Shown here: piece by piece, positions 45,266 to 52,417 of the stretch | Position numbering within the stretch: the first letter of the stretch is position 1 | How the letters are laid out: each line of letters begins with the position of its first letter | Assembly: GCA_002025645.1 (NCBI GenBank) | Contig: CP018783.1 | Coordinates: 3,472,001-3,536,000, forward strand | DNA: 64,000 nucleotides | Source: Curtobacterium pusillum | Lineage (GTDB): Bacteria > Actinomycetota > Actinomycetes > Actinomycetales > Microbacteriaceae | Direction of reading: 5' to 3' | Position numbers and translations under genes: made by a program | Notes under the pieces: generated by a model | What the model was told of the DNA's origin: nothing | The model's input: only the letters and a program-made list of their open reading frames with translations | The model's database searches: none

Positions 45266-46934
45266 TCTGGTCGCGCACCTTCCGCCGCAGCACCTTGCCG
45301 ATCATCGAGCGGGGCAGGTCCTGCACCACGACGACCCGGCGCGGCACCTTGTAGGCCGCCAGGTGGTCCCGCGACCAGGCGCGGAGCGCATCCGCGTCGA
45401 AGGTCGCCGGGTCCTTCGGCACCACGGCGGCGACGACCTGCTCGTTGCCGGCCTGGGTGATGCCGACGACCGCGACCTCCTTGACGCTGGGGTGCTTGAG
45501 GAGGGCGTCCTCGACCTCCGACGGGGAGACGTTGAAGCCGCCCGTGATGATGAGCTCCTTGAGGCGGTCGACGATCCGGACGTACCCGTCGGCGCCGATC
45601 GCCACGACGTCACCCGTGCGGAACCACCCGTCGGACGTGAAGACCTCGTCGGTCGCCTCGGCCTTGCCCCAGTAGCCGCGGAACACCTGGGGCCCGCGGA
45701 CCTGGAGTTCGCCGGGCTCGTCGGTGCCGAGCACCTTCGTCGGGTCGTCGGGGTCGGCCACCCGTGCCTCGGTGGAGGACAGCGGCAGCCCGATCGACCC
45801 GAGCCGACGGTCGGGGGAGACCGGGTTCGCCATCAACACCGGGGAGCACTCGGACAGCCCGTAGCCCTCGACGAGGTAGCCGCCGGTGCGGGCCTCCCAC
45901 GGTTCGACGACGTCGGCCGACAGCGGCATGGCGCCGGAGATGCCGATCTCGATGCCCTCGAGCGAGACCTTCGCCGAGTCCGCCGCGTGCTGCAGTCGGG
46001 CGTAGATCGGGGGCACGGCCGGCAGGAACGTCGGCGGGTGCTTCTTCATCGCCGCGAGGACGAGCGCCGGGTCGAACGCCGGGAAGAGCACCAGGCGCGA
46101 GGCCATGCTCATCGCGAAGGTCAGGCACAGCGTCAGGCCGTAGGCGTGGAACATCGGGAGGACCGCGTACACGACGTTGTCGCCGCGGCGGATCTGCGGC
46201 ACCCACGCCCGGGCCTGGGCCGCGTTCGCGATCAGGTTCCGGTGCGTCAGCACGGCGCCCTTCGGGACACCCGTCGTGCCGGACGTGTACTGGATGAGCG
46301 CGGTGTCGTCGGTCGTCGGCCGCGGGTGCCGCTTCGACAGCTTCCGGGTCGACACGAGGTCGTCCCACTTCGTCGTCCCACGGACCTTCGTGGTCAGCTT
46401 GGCGCGGGACTCACGGGCCTTCGCGACCGGCAGCGACAGGGCGATCCGGGTGCCGCGCGGCATCGCCCGGGTGAGGTCCACCGAGACGATCGCGTCGAGC
46501 TTCACGTCGGCGGGGAAGTCCTGCAGCGTCGCGACGGACTTGTCCCACGCGATCGCGACCTTCGCGCCGTGGTCCTCGAACTGGTGGCGGAGCTCCCGTG
46601 GCGTGTACAGCGGGTTGTGCTCGACCACGATCGCCCCGAGCCGGAGCACGGCGTAGAAGGCGACGATGTGCTGCGGGCAGTTCGGCAGGACGATCGCCAC
46701 CCGGTCACCGGCCGAGACGCCCAGCTTGCGGAGCCCGTTCGCGGCACGGCTGATCTGCTCCTGCAGCTCCGCGTACGTCGTCGTGCGCTTGAAGAACTCC
46801 AGCGCGACCTGCTTCGGGAAGCGCCTGGCGGACTCCTCCACGATGTCGGAGAGGGAACCCGTGGGCTCCTCGATGTCGTGCGGGACCCCCGGGGCGTACG
46901 AGGCAAGCCAGGGACGAGGCGTGTCGATGCTCAC
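45252..46934 (-). CDS. fadD: Long-chain-fatty-acid-CoA ligase
   Basis: Activates fatty acids to acyl-CoA through an acyl-adenylate. The 560 residues carry the AMP-binding motif IQYTSGTTGVPKGAVLTHRN (near 220), VEGYGLSECSPV (near 365), GWFRTGDVVAIGADGYVRIVDR with the conserved Asp, and the C-terminal lysine motif SMIGKVLRRKVRD. Start GTG 46934, 7 nt after a TAGGTT box. The family includes other acyl-activating enzymes, so chain-length preference is open. Confidence 0.9.
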   Translation of the reverse strand: MSIDTPRPWLASYAPGVPHDIEEPTGSLSDIVEESARRFPKQVALEFFKRTTTYAELQEQISRAANGLRKLGVSAGDRVAIVLPNCPQHIVAFYAVLRLGAIVVEHNPLYTPRELRHQFEDHGAKVAIAWDKSVATLQDFPADVKLDAIVSVDLTRAMPRGTRIALSLPVAKARESRAKLTTKVRGTTKWDDLVSTRKLSKRHPRPTTDDTALIQYTSGTTGVPKGAVLTHRNLIANAAQARAWVPQIRRGDNVVYAVLPMFHAYGLTLCLTFAMSMASRLVLFPAFDPALVLAAMKKHPPTFLPAVPPIYARLQHAADSAKVSLEGIEIGISGAMPLSADVVEPWEARTGGYLVEGYGLSECSPVLMANPVSPDRRLGSIGLPLSSTEARVADPDDPTKVLGTDEPGELQVRGPQVFRGYWGKAEATDEVFTSDGWFRTGDVVAIGADGYVRIVDRLKELIITGGFNVSPSEVEDALLKHPSVKEVAVVGITQAGNEQVVAAVVPKDPATFDADALRAWSRDHLAAYKVPRRVVVVQDLPRSMIGKVLRRKVRDQIIGD

Positions 46935-46941
46935 GCGACCC

Positions 46942-46947
46942 AACCTA
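46942..46947 (-). promoter_or_regulatory. fadD -10 box, leaderless
   Basis: TAGGTT on the minus strand, 7 nt before the GTG start. Confidence 0.55.
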
Positions 46948-47017
46948 GCGGGCCACCCGGGCAGCCGCTGGGAGGGTGCGCCACCCCGACGCCGAGCGCG
47001 CTGTCAGGGGCAGGACG

Positions 47018-47023
47018 GACGAT
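47018..47023 (+). promoter_or_regulatory. -10 box of the DUF2236 gene, leaderless
   Basis: GACGAT followed by 6 nt and ATG. Confidence 0.45.
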
Positions 47024-47029
47024 GGCCGC

Positions 47030-47962
47030 ATGCCGTCCGTCGCCGATGCCTTCCGCTCCCGTCTCAACGACACGTTCACCGGGGGCGCCACGGAGCGCCC
47101 GGCCTGGATCGACGAGCTCGAACAGGGCACCGACGCCGGCTACTTCGGACCCGGTTCCGCCACCTGGTCGGTGCACGGCGGTCGGCAGACGATCCTCGCC
47201 GGGGTCCGCGCGCTCCTCGTCCAGGCACTGCACCCCGGGGCGCTCGCCGGCGTCGCCGACCACTCCCGCTACCGCGAGGACCCGTTCGGACGCCTCGCCG
47301 GCACGATCCGGTGGATCTACACGGTGTCGCACGGGGACACCGCGGCGGCCGACGGCGCGAGCGCGTGGGTGCGGAAACTGCACGAGCGGGTCCGCGGGGA
47401 GTACGTCGACGGCCACGGTGTGACGAAGCCGTACGCCGCGAACGACCCGGACCTCGCCCGGTGGGTGCACCTCGCCTTCACGGACGCCTTCCTCCGCAGC
47501 GCACAGCTCTGGGGTGAACCCATCCCGGGAGGCGCCGACGCCTACGTCCGGGAGTGGGCGATCGCCGGACGGCTCATGGGCGTCGCGGATGCACCGGAGT
47601 CGGACGCCGAGCTCCGCGAGCAGATGAACGGGTACCTCGACCGAGGCGAACTCGCCGTGACCGCCCGCACGCTCGACGTCGTCCGCTTCATCAAGGACCC
47701 ACCGCTCGCCTCCATGCTGCGGCCCGGGTACCGCGCGCTCTTCGGTGGCGCGGTCGCGTCGCTCGACCCGCGGCACCGCTCGATGCTGCGGCTGCGGACG
47801 CCGGCCGTGGGGCCGGTCGAGTTCCCGGTGAAGCGGACCGCCGGGCTCGTGCTGGACGGCATCGGTGCCGTGCTCGGTCACCAACCCGGGACGGAGCGCG
47901 CGGCGCTCGTCCGGATCGCGCGGCTGGACAGCGCGCGCGGGGCTCCGGAAGCGACCGTCTGA
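47030..47962 (+). CDS. DUF2236 (MpaB-type oxygenase) family protein
   Basis: The 310 residues match the DUF2236/latex-clearing-protein-like group of b-type heme oxygenases: ATWSVHGGRQTILAGVRALLVQALHPGALAGVADHSRYREDPFGRLAGT near the N-terminus, with histidines as possible heme ligands, VHLAFTDAFLRSAQLWG and RWIYTVSHGD. The frame is open 18 codons upstream, but ATG 47030 has the local promoter. The substrate is unknown. It is followed by a 42-nt palindrome. Confidence 0.8.
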   Translation: MPSVADAFRSRLNDTFTGGATERPAWIDELEQGTDAGYFGPGSATWSVHGGRQTILAGVRALLVQALHPGALAGVADHSRYREDPFGRLAGTIRWIYTVSHGDTAAADGASAWVRKLHERVRGEYVDGHGVTKPYAANDPDLARWVHLAFTDAFLRSAQLWGEPIPGGADAYVREWAIAGRLMGVADAPESDAELREQMNGYLDRGELAVTARTLDVVRFIKDPPLASMLRPGYRALFGGAVASLDPRHRSMLRLRTPAVGPVEFPVKRTAGLVLDGIGAVLGHQPGTERAALVRIARLDSARGAPEATV

Positions 47963-48004
47963 GGCCTGGAGGCGCGGTGCCAGCTGGCACCGCGCCTCCA
48001 GGCC
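47963..48004. terminator. 42-nt palindrome, perfect copy
   Basis: Two perfect 21-nt arms (outer GGCCTGG, inner GGTGCCAG) with no loop beyond the centre. It lies between the convergent DUF2236 and aldo/keto reductase genes, 1 nt after one stop and 15 nt from the other. Confidence 0.88.
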
Positions 48005-48018
48005 GTCTGGTGGGTGCG

Positions 48019-49119
48019 TCAGAAACCGGACGGCACCCGGGGCGTGTACGCGGACTCGAGTCGCGTCACCTCGTCGTCCGTGAGCGTGATCGCCGTGGCT
48101 GCCACCGCGTCGTCGATGTGGTGCTCCTTCGTCGCGCCGACGATCGGGGCGCTCACCGCGGGCTGCCGCATCACCCAGGCCAGGGCGATCTGCGCCATGC
48201 TCGCCTCGTGGGCCTCGGCGACCTGCTGCACCGCGTCGACGATCGCGCGGTTCGCGTCCTCGTCCTGCCGGTAGAGGGTCTTGCCGAACTCGTCGGTGTC
48301 CGCCCGGCTCCCGGAACCCTGCGCGTCCCACGGTCGGGTGAGCTTGCCGCGGGCGAGGGGGCTCCACGGGATCACGCCGACGCCGGTGTGCGCGCAGAAG
48401 GGGTGCATCTCGCGCTCCTCCTCGCGTTCGAGGAGGTTGTACTGGTCCTGCATGCTCACGAACCGCGTCCAACCGTGCCGCTCGGCGACGTGCTGCATCT
48501 CGGCGAACTGCCACGCCCACATGCTGCTCGCGCCGATGTAGCGGGCCTTGCCGGCCTTCACGACGTCGTGCAGGGCCTCCATCGTCTCCTCGACCGGGGT
48601 GTGCGGGTCGAAACGGTGGATCTGGTACAGGTCGACGTAGTCCGTGCCGAGCCGGGTCAGCGACGCGTCGATCTCGTGCATGATCGCGGCGCGGGACAGC
48701 CCGGCGCCGTTCCGGCCCGGTCGCATCCTGCCGTTGACCTTCGTGAGGACCTGGACGTCCTCGCGCGGGGCGAGCTCCTTGAGGAGGGTGCCGGTGATCT
48801 CCTCGCTGGAGCCGTCGGAGTACACGTTCGCGGTGTCGAAGGTCGTGATGCCGGCCTCGAACGCGCGGCGGACGAAGGGGCGTGCCTCGTCGATGCCGAC
48901 GCTCCAGGGGTGGGCGCCGCGGTCGGGGTCGCCGTAGGACATCATGCCGAGGACGACGCTGCTGATCTCGAGGCCGGTGGCGCCGAGGCGGGTGGTCGCG
49001 GTCGCTGGTGTCGTTTCCGTTTCCGTTTGCGTCTGCCTACTGCCCGAGCGGGCGTTTTCGGCCGGGCTCGAGCGGGCGTTTTCGGTCGCGCTCGAGCGGG
49101 CGTTTTCGGCCGCGCTCAT
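48019..49119 (-). CDS. Aldo/keto reductase with repeat-derived N-terminal extension
   Basis: NADPH-dependent carbonyl reductase with a TIM-barrel fold. The catalytic core starts near residue 45 (RLGATGLEISSVVLGMMSYG) and has the Asp (FDTANVYSDG), Lys (VLTKVNGRM) and His (LYQIHRFD) of the family. The first 42 residues are not part of the family: three 8-residue repeats (AENARSS, TENARSS, AENARSG) from a 24-nt DNA repeat, then a QTQTETETT run. The ATG overlaps the upstream stop (ATGA), supporting this start; a CAGGGT box also lies 6 nt ahead. Confidence 0.88.
   Translation of the reverse strand: MSAAENARSSATENARSSPAENARSGSRQTQTETETTPATATTRLGATGLEISSVVLGMMSYGDPDRGAHPWSVGIDEARPFVRRAFEAGITTFDTANVYSDGSSEEITGTLLKELAPREDVQVLTKVNGRMRPGRNGAGLSRAAIMHEIDASLTRLGTDYVDLYQIHRFDPHTPVEETMEALHDVVKAGKARYIGASSMWAWQFAEMQHVAERHGWTRFVSMQDQYNLLEREEEREMHPFCAHTGVGVIPWSPLARGKLTRPWDAQGSGSRADTDEFGKTLYRQDEDANRAIVDAVQQVAEAHEASMAQIALAWVMRQPAVSAPIVGATKEHHIDDAVAATAITLTDDEVTRLESAYTPRVPSGF
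49043..49115 (-). repeat. Three 24-nt tandem repeats in the aldo/keto reductase 5' end
   Basis: On the minus strand each unit contains GAAAACGCCCGCTCG. CGCCCGCTCG is the right arm of the 59-nt intergenic palindrome. Confidence 0.85.
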
Positions 49120-49682
49120 GCAGTCACCCTGGCATCGCGGCCTGTGACGGCGAGGAGGCGGACCTGGAGCGGAGCGTCCTCGCCGACCTCGACGGGGGCT
49201 GCGTAGAGGCCGGTGGCCGCGAGGTCCTCGATCTGCGGCTCGAAGTACTCCCACACGGCGCGCACGAGCTCGTCCGGCAGTGACTCGTCGCTCCCCGTCG
49301 CGCGGGCGAGGTCCCACGTGTGGATCGTGATGTCGCTCGTCTGCTCCGTGAGGTACTCGCCGGCGGGCACGACGTCCGTGCTGAGGTGCACCGGGACGTC
49401 AGCGGGCGTTTTCCGCCAGGCTTCGGTCGCTGCCGTGGCGAACTTCGCCCACTCGGCGGCGAGGTCGTCGCCGATCGACTCGAGGTCCGCTTCGGCCTGG
49501 GCGTAGTCGCACCCCGTGAGGAGCTTCGGGATCCAGCGCTGCTCGTCGACGACGTGCTGCACGAGGTCGCGGGTGGTCCACTCGGAGTCGGGAGTGGAGG
49601 CGTCCCAGTCCGTCACGGCGGCGACGCGGCGGCCGAACTCGGCTGCCGCGAGGGCCTGCAACGCGATCCAGTCGGTGGCCAT
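49116..49682 (-). CDS. DinB-fold TIGR03086-type metal-binding protein
   Basis: The 188 residues form a four-helix DinB/mycothiol-dependent maleylpyruvate isomerase-like fold with possible metal histidines: DLVQHVVDEQRWIPKLL, and DITIHTWDLARATG. The likely role is thiol-dependent chemistry or detoxification; the substrate is unknown. AGGAG lies 7 nt before the ATG. It is translationally coupled to the aldo/keto reductase downstream. Codons for KTPADV and the preceding residues come from GAAAACGCCCGCTGACG, again resembling the repeat arm. Confidence 0.8.
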   Translation of the reverse strand: MATDWIALQALAAAEFGRRVAAVTDWDASTPDSEWTTRDLVQHVVDEQRWIPKLLTGCDYAQAEADLESIGDDLAAEWAKFATAATEAWRKTPADVPVHLSTDVVPAGEYLTEQTSDITIHTWDLARATGSDESLPDELVRAVWEYFEPQIEDLAATGLYAAPVEVGEDAPLQVRLLAVTGRDARVTA

Positions 49683-49734
49683 GGTGGTGCTCCTGTTCGT
49701 GAGGTGCGTCGTGCGCGTGTTCGGTTTCGGGGTG

Positions 49735-49764
49735 GCTCTTGCTTTTGCTCTTGCTCTTGCTCGT
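49735..49764. repeat. GCTCTT hexanucleotide repeat
   Basis: Five imperfect 6-nt units (GCTCTT, GCTTTT, GCTCTT, GCTCTT, GCTCGT) upstream of the DinB-fold gene. Confidence 0.75.
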
Positions 49765-49891
49765 TCGGCGTCGGGGTGTCCGGCGCGCGAGCGGGTCTTT
49801 CCTGCAACCGCCCGTCGGTGACGTCGATTCCCCGAGCCGGCGAGCGGGCGAAGTACGCGGGCGTGTCCTCACGCTACTGCTCGCGCGGGTC

Positions 49892-49950
49892 GCCGCGCGG
49901 GCGAAGTACATCCGCTTCTGTCGGAGACCGAACGCTTTCCGCCCGCTCGC
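49892..49950. repeat. 59-nt palindrome, copy 5
   Basis: The right arm CGCCCGCTCGC is intact and the left arm is degenerate (GCGCGGGCGAA). The interior is unlike the other copies but the length is kept. Confidence 0.72.
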
Positions 49951-50023
49951 GCGTCCCCGGGCGCGCATCCGCTGGGTTGTGCGCTCCCGTCGGTCCGGCT
50001 GCGATCCCTGGAGCTTCGTCGGC

Positions 50024-50082
50024 GCGAGCGGGCGAAGTACACGGTGGAAAGGCGGGATCGGCTACCGATTCCGCCCGCTCGC
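50024..50082. repeat. 59-nt palindrome, copy 6
   Basis: Perfect 11-nt arms, plus GAA/TTC pairing; the interior GTGGAAAGGCGGG is unrelated to copies 1-4. Confidence 0.88.
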
Positions 50083-50148
50083 CCGGCCGGCTGTGAGGTC
50101 GAGCGACTGCCGCCCGAGTGCGTCCGTGACATCCCGGGAAGCCGGGCG

Positions 50149-50207
50149 TCGAGCGGGTCAATTCGTGTGCGTTCAGGCCCGAGGGCGTGTGTGTTTCGCC
50201 CGCTCGC
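50149..50207. repeat. 59-nt palindrome, copy 7
   Basis: Left arm TCGAGCGGGTC carries three changes; right arm CGCCCGCTCGC is intact. Its right end overlaps the tandem array that follows. Confidence 0.75.
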
Positions 50208-50312
50208 GCGCGGCGAGGCCCCCCCCGCTCGCGCGCGGCGAGGCCGCCCCCCCGCTCGCGCGCGGCGAGGCCGCCCCCCCCGCTCGCGCGCGGCGAGGCC
50301 GCCCCCGCCCCC
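50202..50312. repeat. Four 25-28-nt tandem repeats with C-runs
   Basis: The unit is GCTCGCGCGCGGCGAGGC followed by C-runs of 7-8 bases; the units start at 50202, 50227, 50254 and 50282. Unequal spacing comes mainly from the C-runs, which are prone to slippage. Each unit starts with the right arm of the 59-nt palindrome. Confidence 0.85.
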
Positions 50313-50367
50313 GCCCGCCCTCGCCCCCGAACGGGGCGGACCAGCGCGCAGGCGCGGCGGACACGGC

Positions 50368-50403
50368 GAACGGCCCGGCTCCTGGGGAGGAGCCGGGCCG
50401 TTC
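50368..50403. terminator. Terminator hairpin of yceI
   Basis: GAACGGCCCGGCTCC pairs perfectly with GGAGCCGGGCCGTTC around a 6-nt loop, 87 nt beyond the yceI stop. The outer GAACGGCC/GGCCGTTC is shared with the hairpin at 61588. Confidence 0.75.
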
Positions 50404-50489
50404 GTCTCGGGTGCTGCAGGGTGCTGCGGTTCGGTGCCCTCAGGTCATGCGCGTCGCACGGACCTGGGGATCGAGGAGTCCGTCGGGCG

Positions 50490-51050
50490 TCAGGCTGCCT
50501 GGAGGACGAACTGGACGTCGAGGTTGATCGTGACGTCGTTGCCGAGCGTGAAGCCGCCGGCCTCGAGCGCTGCGTTCCAGTTCACGCCGAACTCGGTGCG
50601 GTCGATCTTCGTCGTCGCCTCGGCGCCGAACTTGACCTGGCCGTAGCCGTCGGTCGTGAAGCCACCGAGCTCGGCCTTGAGGATGACCGGCTTGGTGACG
50701 CCGCGCAGGGTGAGGTCACCGGCGATGTGCAGGTCGTCGCCCTTGGCCTCGATGCCCGTCGAGCGGAAGGTGAGCTGCGGGTGCTCCTCGGTGAGGAAGA
50801 AGTCGCTCGTCTTGAGGTGCTGGTCGCGCTGCTCCTGGCCGGTGTTGATCGACGCGACGTCGATGTTCGCCTCGACGGTCGACTCGAGCGGGTTCTCGGC
50901 GGTGACGACGGTGGCGTCGAACGTCTCGAACTTGCCCTTGACCTTGCTGATGGCGAGGTGGCGGACCGAGAAGGTGACCTCGGAGTGGGTGGGGTCGATC
51001 TTCCAGGTGCCGGTCTGGTAGCCGGGGATGGTGGTGGCGGTGAGCGTCAT
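50490..51050 (-). CDS. YceI family lipid-binding protein
   Basis: The 186 residues form the lipocalin-like YceI fold that binds isoprenoid-type lipids: GTWKIDPTHSEVTFSVRHLAISKVKGKFETFDA, FFLTEEHPQLTFRSTGIE, IAGDLTLRGVTKPV and DRTEFGVNW. No signal peptide is seen, so it is probably cytosolic. AAGGAG lies 5 nt before the ATG. A strong promoter with an overlapping operator lies upstream. Confidence 0.93.
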   Translation of the reverse strand: MTLTATTIPGYQTGTWKIDPTHSEVTFSVRHLAISKVKGKFETFDATVVTAENPLESTVEANIDVASINTGQEQRDQHLKTSDFFLTEEHPQLTFRSTGIEAKGDDLHIAGDLTLRGVTKPVILKAELGGFTTDGYGQVKFGAEATTKIDRTEFGVNWNAALEAGGFTLGNDVTINLDVQFVLQAA

Positions 51051-51155
51051 GGTGACTCCTTCGAAGCTGTGGTCTGCGTTCCCGAGCAGGCGTCGGACGG
51101 AACCCCAGTTCCATGCGCCTGCATCGAAGCTGATGCTAGCCCATTGTGCACTCGT

Positions 51156-51175
51156 TTGGTTGAAGCGTCAACCAA
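51156..51175. promoter_or_regulatory. yceI operator over its -35 box
   Basis: TTGGTTGA and TCAACCAA are perfect 8-nt inverted arms around 4 bases. On the minus strand the operator contains TTGACG (-35), followed after 17 nt by CACAAT (-10, about 51147-51142). The TTGA(N4)TCAA core is the shape bound by MarR-family regulators, which often control yceI genes. Confidence 0.65.
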
Positions 51176-51178
51176 TGT

Positions 51179-52123
51179 TCATCTCAATGTCGCGAGCCGA
51201 CGTCTCGGACGCGTGTCGTGCCTCCCGGTCGACGCCCCGTCGATCAGGTGACGGACCCGCGAGACGAACACCTCGACGCCCGCGCCGACGTCGTCGGCGG
51301 TGGCGCGGACAAGCCACCATCCGACGTCCTTCAGGTGTTCGCCGCGGGTGAGGTCCTTGCGGAACGTGCGATCGTCCGTGCGGCGCAGGTCGCTCTCGTA
51401 CTCGATCGCCACCCGGGCCGCCGGGTACGCGAGGTCGACACACGCGACCCAGCGGCCAGCGACGACGACGTCGTGGTTCAGCTCGGGCTGGGGGAGGCCC
51501 CGCCGCGTCAACGCCAATCGGAGGCGTGTCTCGCCTGGGGAGCGCGAGCCCGGGCGGATCTCCTCCAGCGCTGCGCGGACCCGGCGGATGCCCCGCGCGC
51601 CGCGGTAGCGACGGGCCGCTGCGACGAGTTCATCCCGATCGCACCAGCCGAGCCACCCGACGAGTGCGTCGCCGACCACGATCAACTCGTCGCGGCTGAG
51701 GAGCGTTGCCAGAGCGATGAACGTGTCGGCCGGATGCGTGAGGGCTGCTGTCCCCGAGTGGACGATGTGGACGCGTCCGCGGCGTGCGCGATGCCCGACC
51801 GTCCCGCGAACCCGGATTGCCTGGTCGGTTCCGAGGGTCGTCACGTGGATACGGGGATCGCGTTCGAGTCGACGCGGGAGCGGGATGCCGAGGATCGCCG
51901 CAGCCGTGGTGTGGCTGAACGCCTGGTCGGGGCGCAGGCGGGGGAGGACCGCACGTGCGCGTTGCTCGTGGGTGGTCGGGCGCGTCCACGCACGGATGCC
52001 GTGGAACGGGCGGAGGAGTGCGCGAGTCCGGAGGCGGCCGGCGCTGACGCCGCGGTGGAGGGCCTCACGGACGCGGAACGGGCGGCCCCGGAGGGCCATC
52101 GGGAACGTCGCCTCGAGCTGCAT
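51179..52123 (-). CDS. DUF559-type protein (paralogue of 32207-33157)
   Basis: The 314 residues have an N-terminal AbiEi-like region (FRVREALHRGVSAGRLRTRALLRPFHGIRAW, AFSHTTAAAILGIPL) and a C-terminal Vsr/DUF559-like core (ACVDLAYPAARVAIEYESDLRRTDD...RKDLTRGEHLKDVGWWLVR). The layout matches the gene at 32207, with low identity. No toxin partner adjoins. ATG 52123 follows AACGCT by 6 nt (leaderless). Confidence 0.75.
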   Translation of the reverse strand: MQLEATFPMALRGRPFRVREALHRGVSAGRLRTRALLRPFHGIRAWTRPTTHEQRARAVLPRLRPDQAFSHTTAAAILGIPLPRRLERDPRIHVTTLGTDQAIRVRGTVGHRARRGRVHIVHSGTAALTHPADTFIALATLLSRDELIVVGDALVGWLGWCDRDELVAAARRYRGARGIRRVRAALEEIRPGSRSPGETRLRLALTRRGLPQPELNHDVVVAGRWVACVDLAYPAARVAIEYESDLRRTDDRTFRKDLTRGEHLKDVGWWLVRATADDVGAGVEVFVSRVRHLIDGASTGRHDTRPRRRLATLR

Positions 52124-52129
52124 GGGGAC

Positions 52130-52135
52130 AGCGTT
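52130..52135 (-). promoter_or_regulatory. -10 box of the DUF559 gene, leaderless
   Basis: AACGCT on the minus strand, 6 nt before the ATG. Confidence 0.4.
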
Positions 52136-52233
52136 GCGGGGATGGCCGCCAGGCGGGGCGCCCGCGGGTCGATCTGTGGACGAAGCCGAGCGGAGCGGGA
52201 TTGTGGAGGAACGGCCCGGCCTGGAGGCGCGGG

Positions 52234-52292
52234 GCGAGCGGGTGGAAAGCGTCCGGTTCCGGGGCGGTCGCGTGGGTATACCGCCCGCTCGC
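52234..52292. repeat. 59-nt palindrome, copy 8
   Basis: Left arm GCGAGCGGGTG (one change), right arm CGCCCGCTCGC. It abuts a half copy of the 42-nt family on its left. Confidence 0.83.
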
Positions 52293-52404
52293 GGTCAGGA
52301 CGGCCAAGAACGCCGAGCCCAGCCTCCAGCCCCGGTCCGCGCGTGGCCCGCGCGCGCCGTGCGGCAGGTACTCGCACGGCCCCTCAGGGCGTCCGGGGGA
52401 CCGG

Positions 52405-52410
52405 TAGCGT
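52405..52410 (+). promoter_or_regulatory. -10 box of the second aldo/keto reductase, leaderless
   Basis: TAGCGT followed by 7 nt and ATG. Confidence 0.6.
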
Positions 52411-52417
52411 CGACACC

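Larger units (their letters stand above)
49683..50489. other. Repeat-rich intergenic region between yceI and the DinB-fold gene
   Basis: No believable gene in 807 bases. From left to right: five GCTCTT-like hexanucleotides (49735-49764), a degenerate 59-nt-type element from 49840, three 59-nt palindromes, a tandem array with C-runs (50202-50312) and the yceI terminator. Confidence 0.85.
52124..52417. other. Intergenic region between divergent DUF559 and aldo/keto reductase genes
   Basis: Holds the two leaderless promoters at its ends and a hybrid repeat: a half copy of the 42-nt family (GGCCTGGAGGCGCGG, 52219-52233) running directly into a 59-nt palindrome. No gene seen. Confidence 0.8.

Noticed and set aside
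49739-50527. A 262-codon open frame across the repeat region
   Set aside because: Composition is that of the repeats (Arg/Ala/Gly/Pro) and it has no start signal; treated as non-coding.
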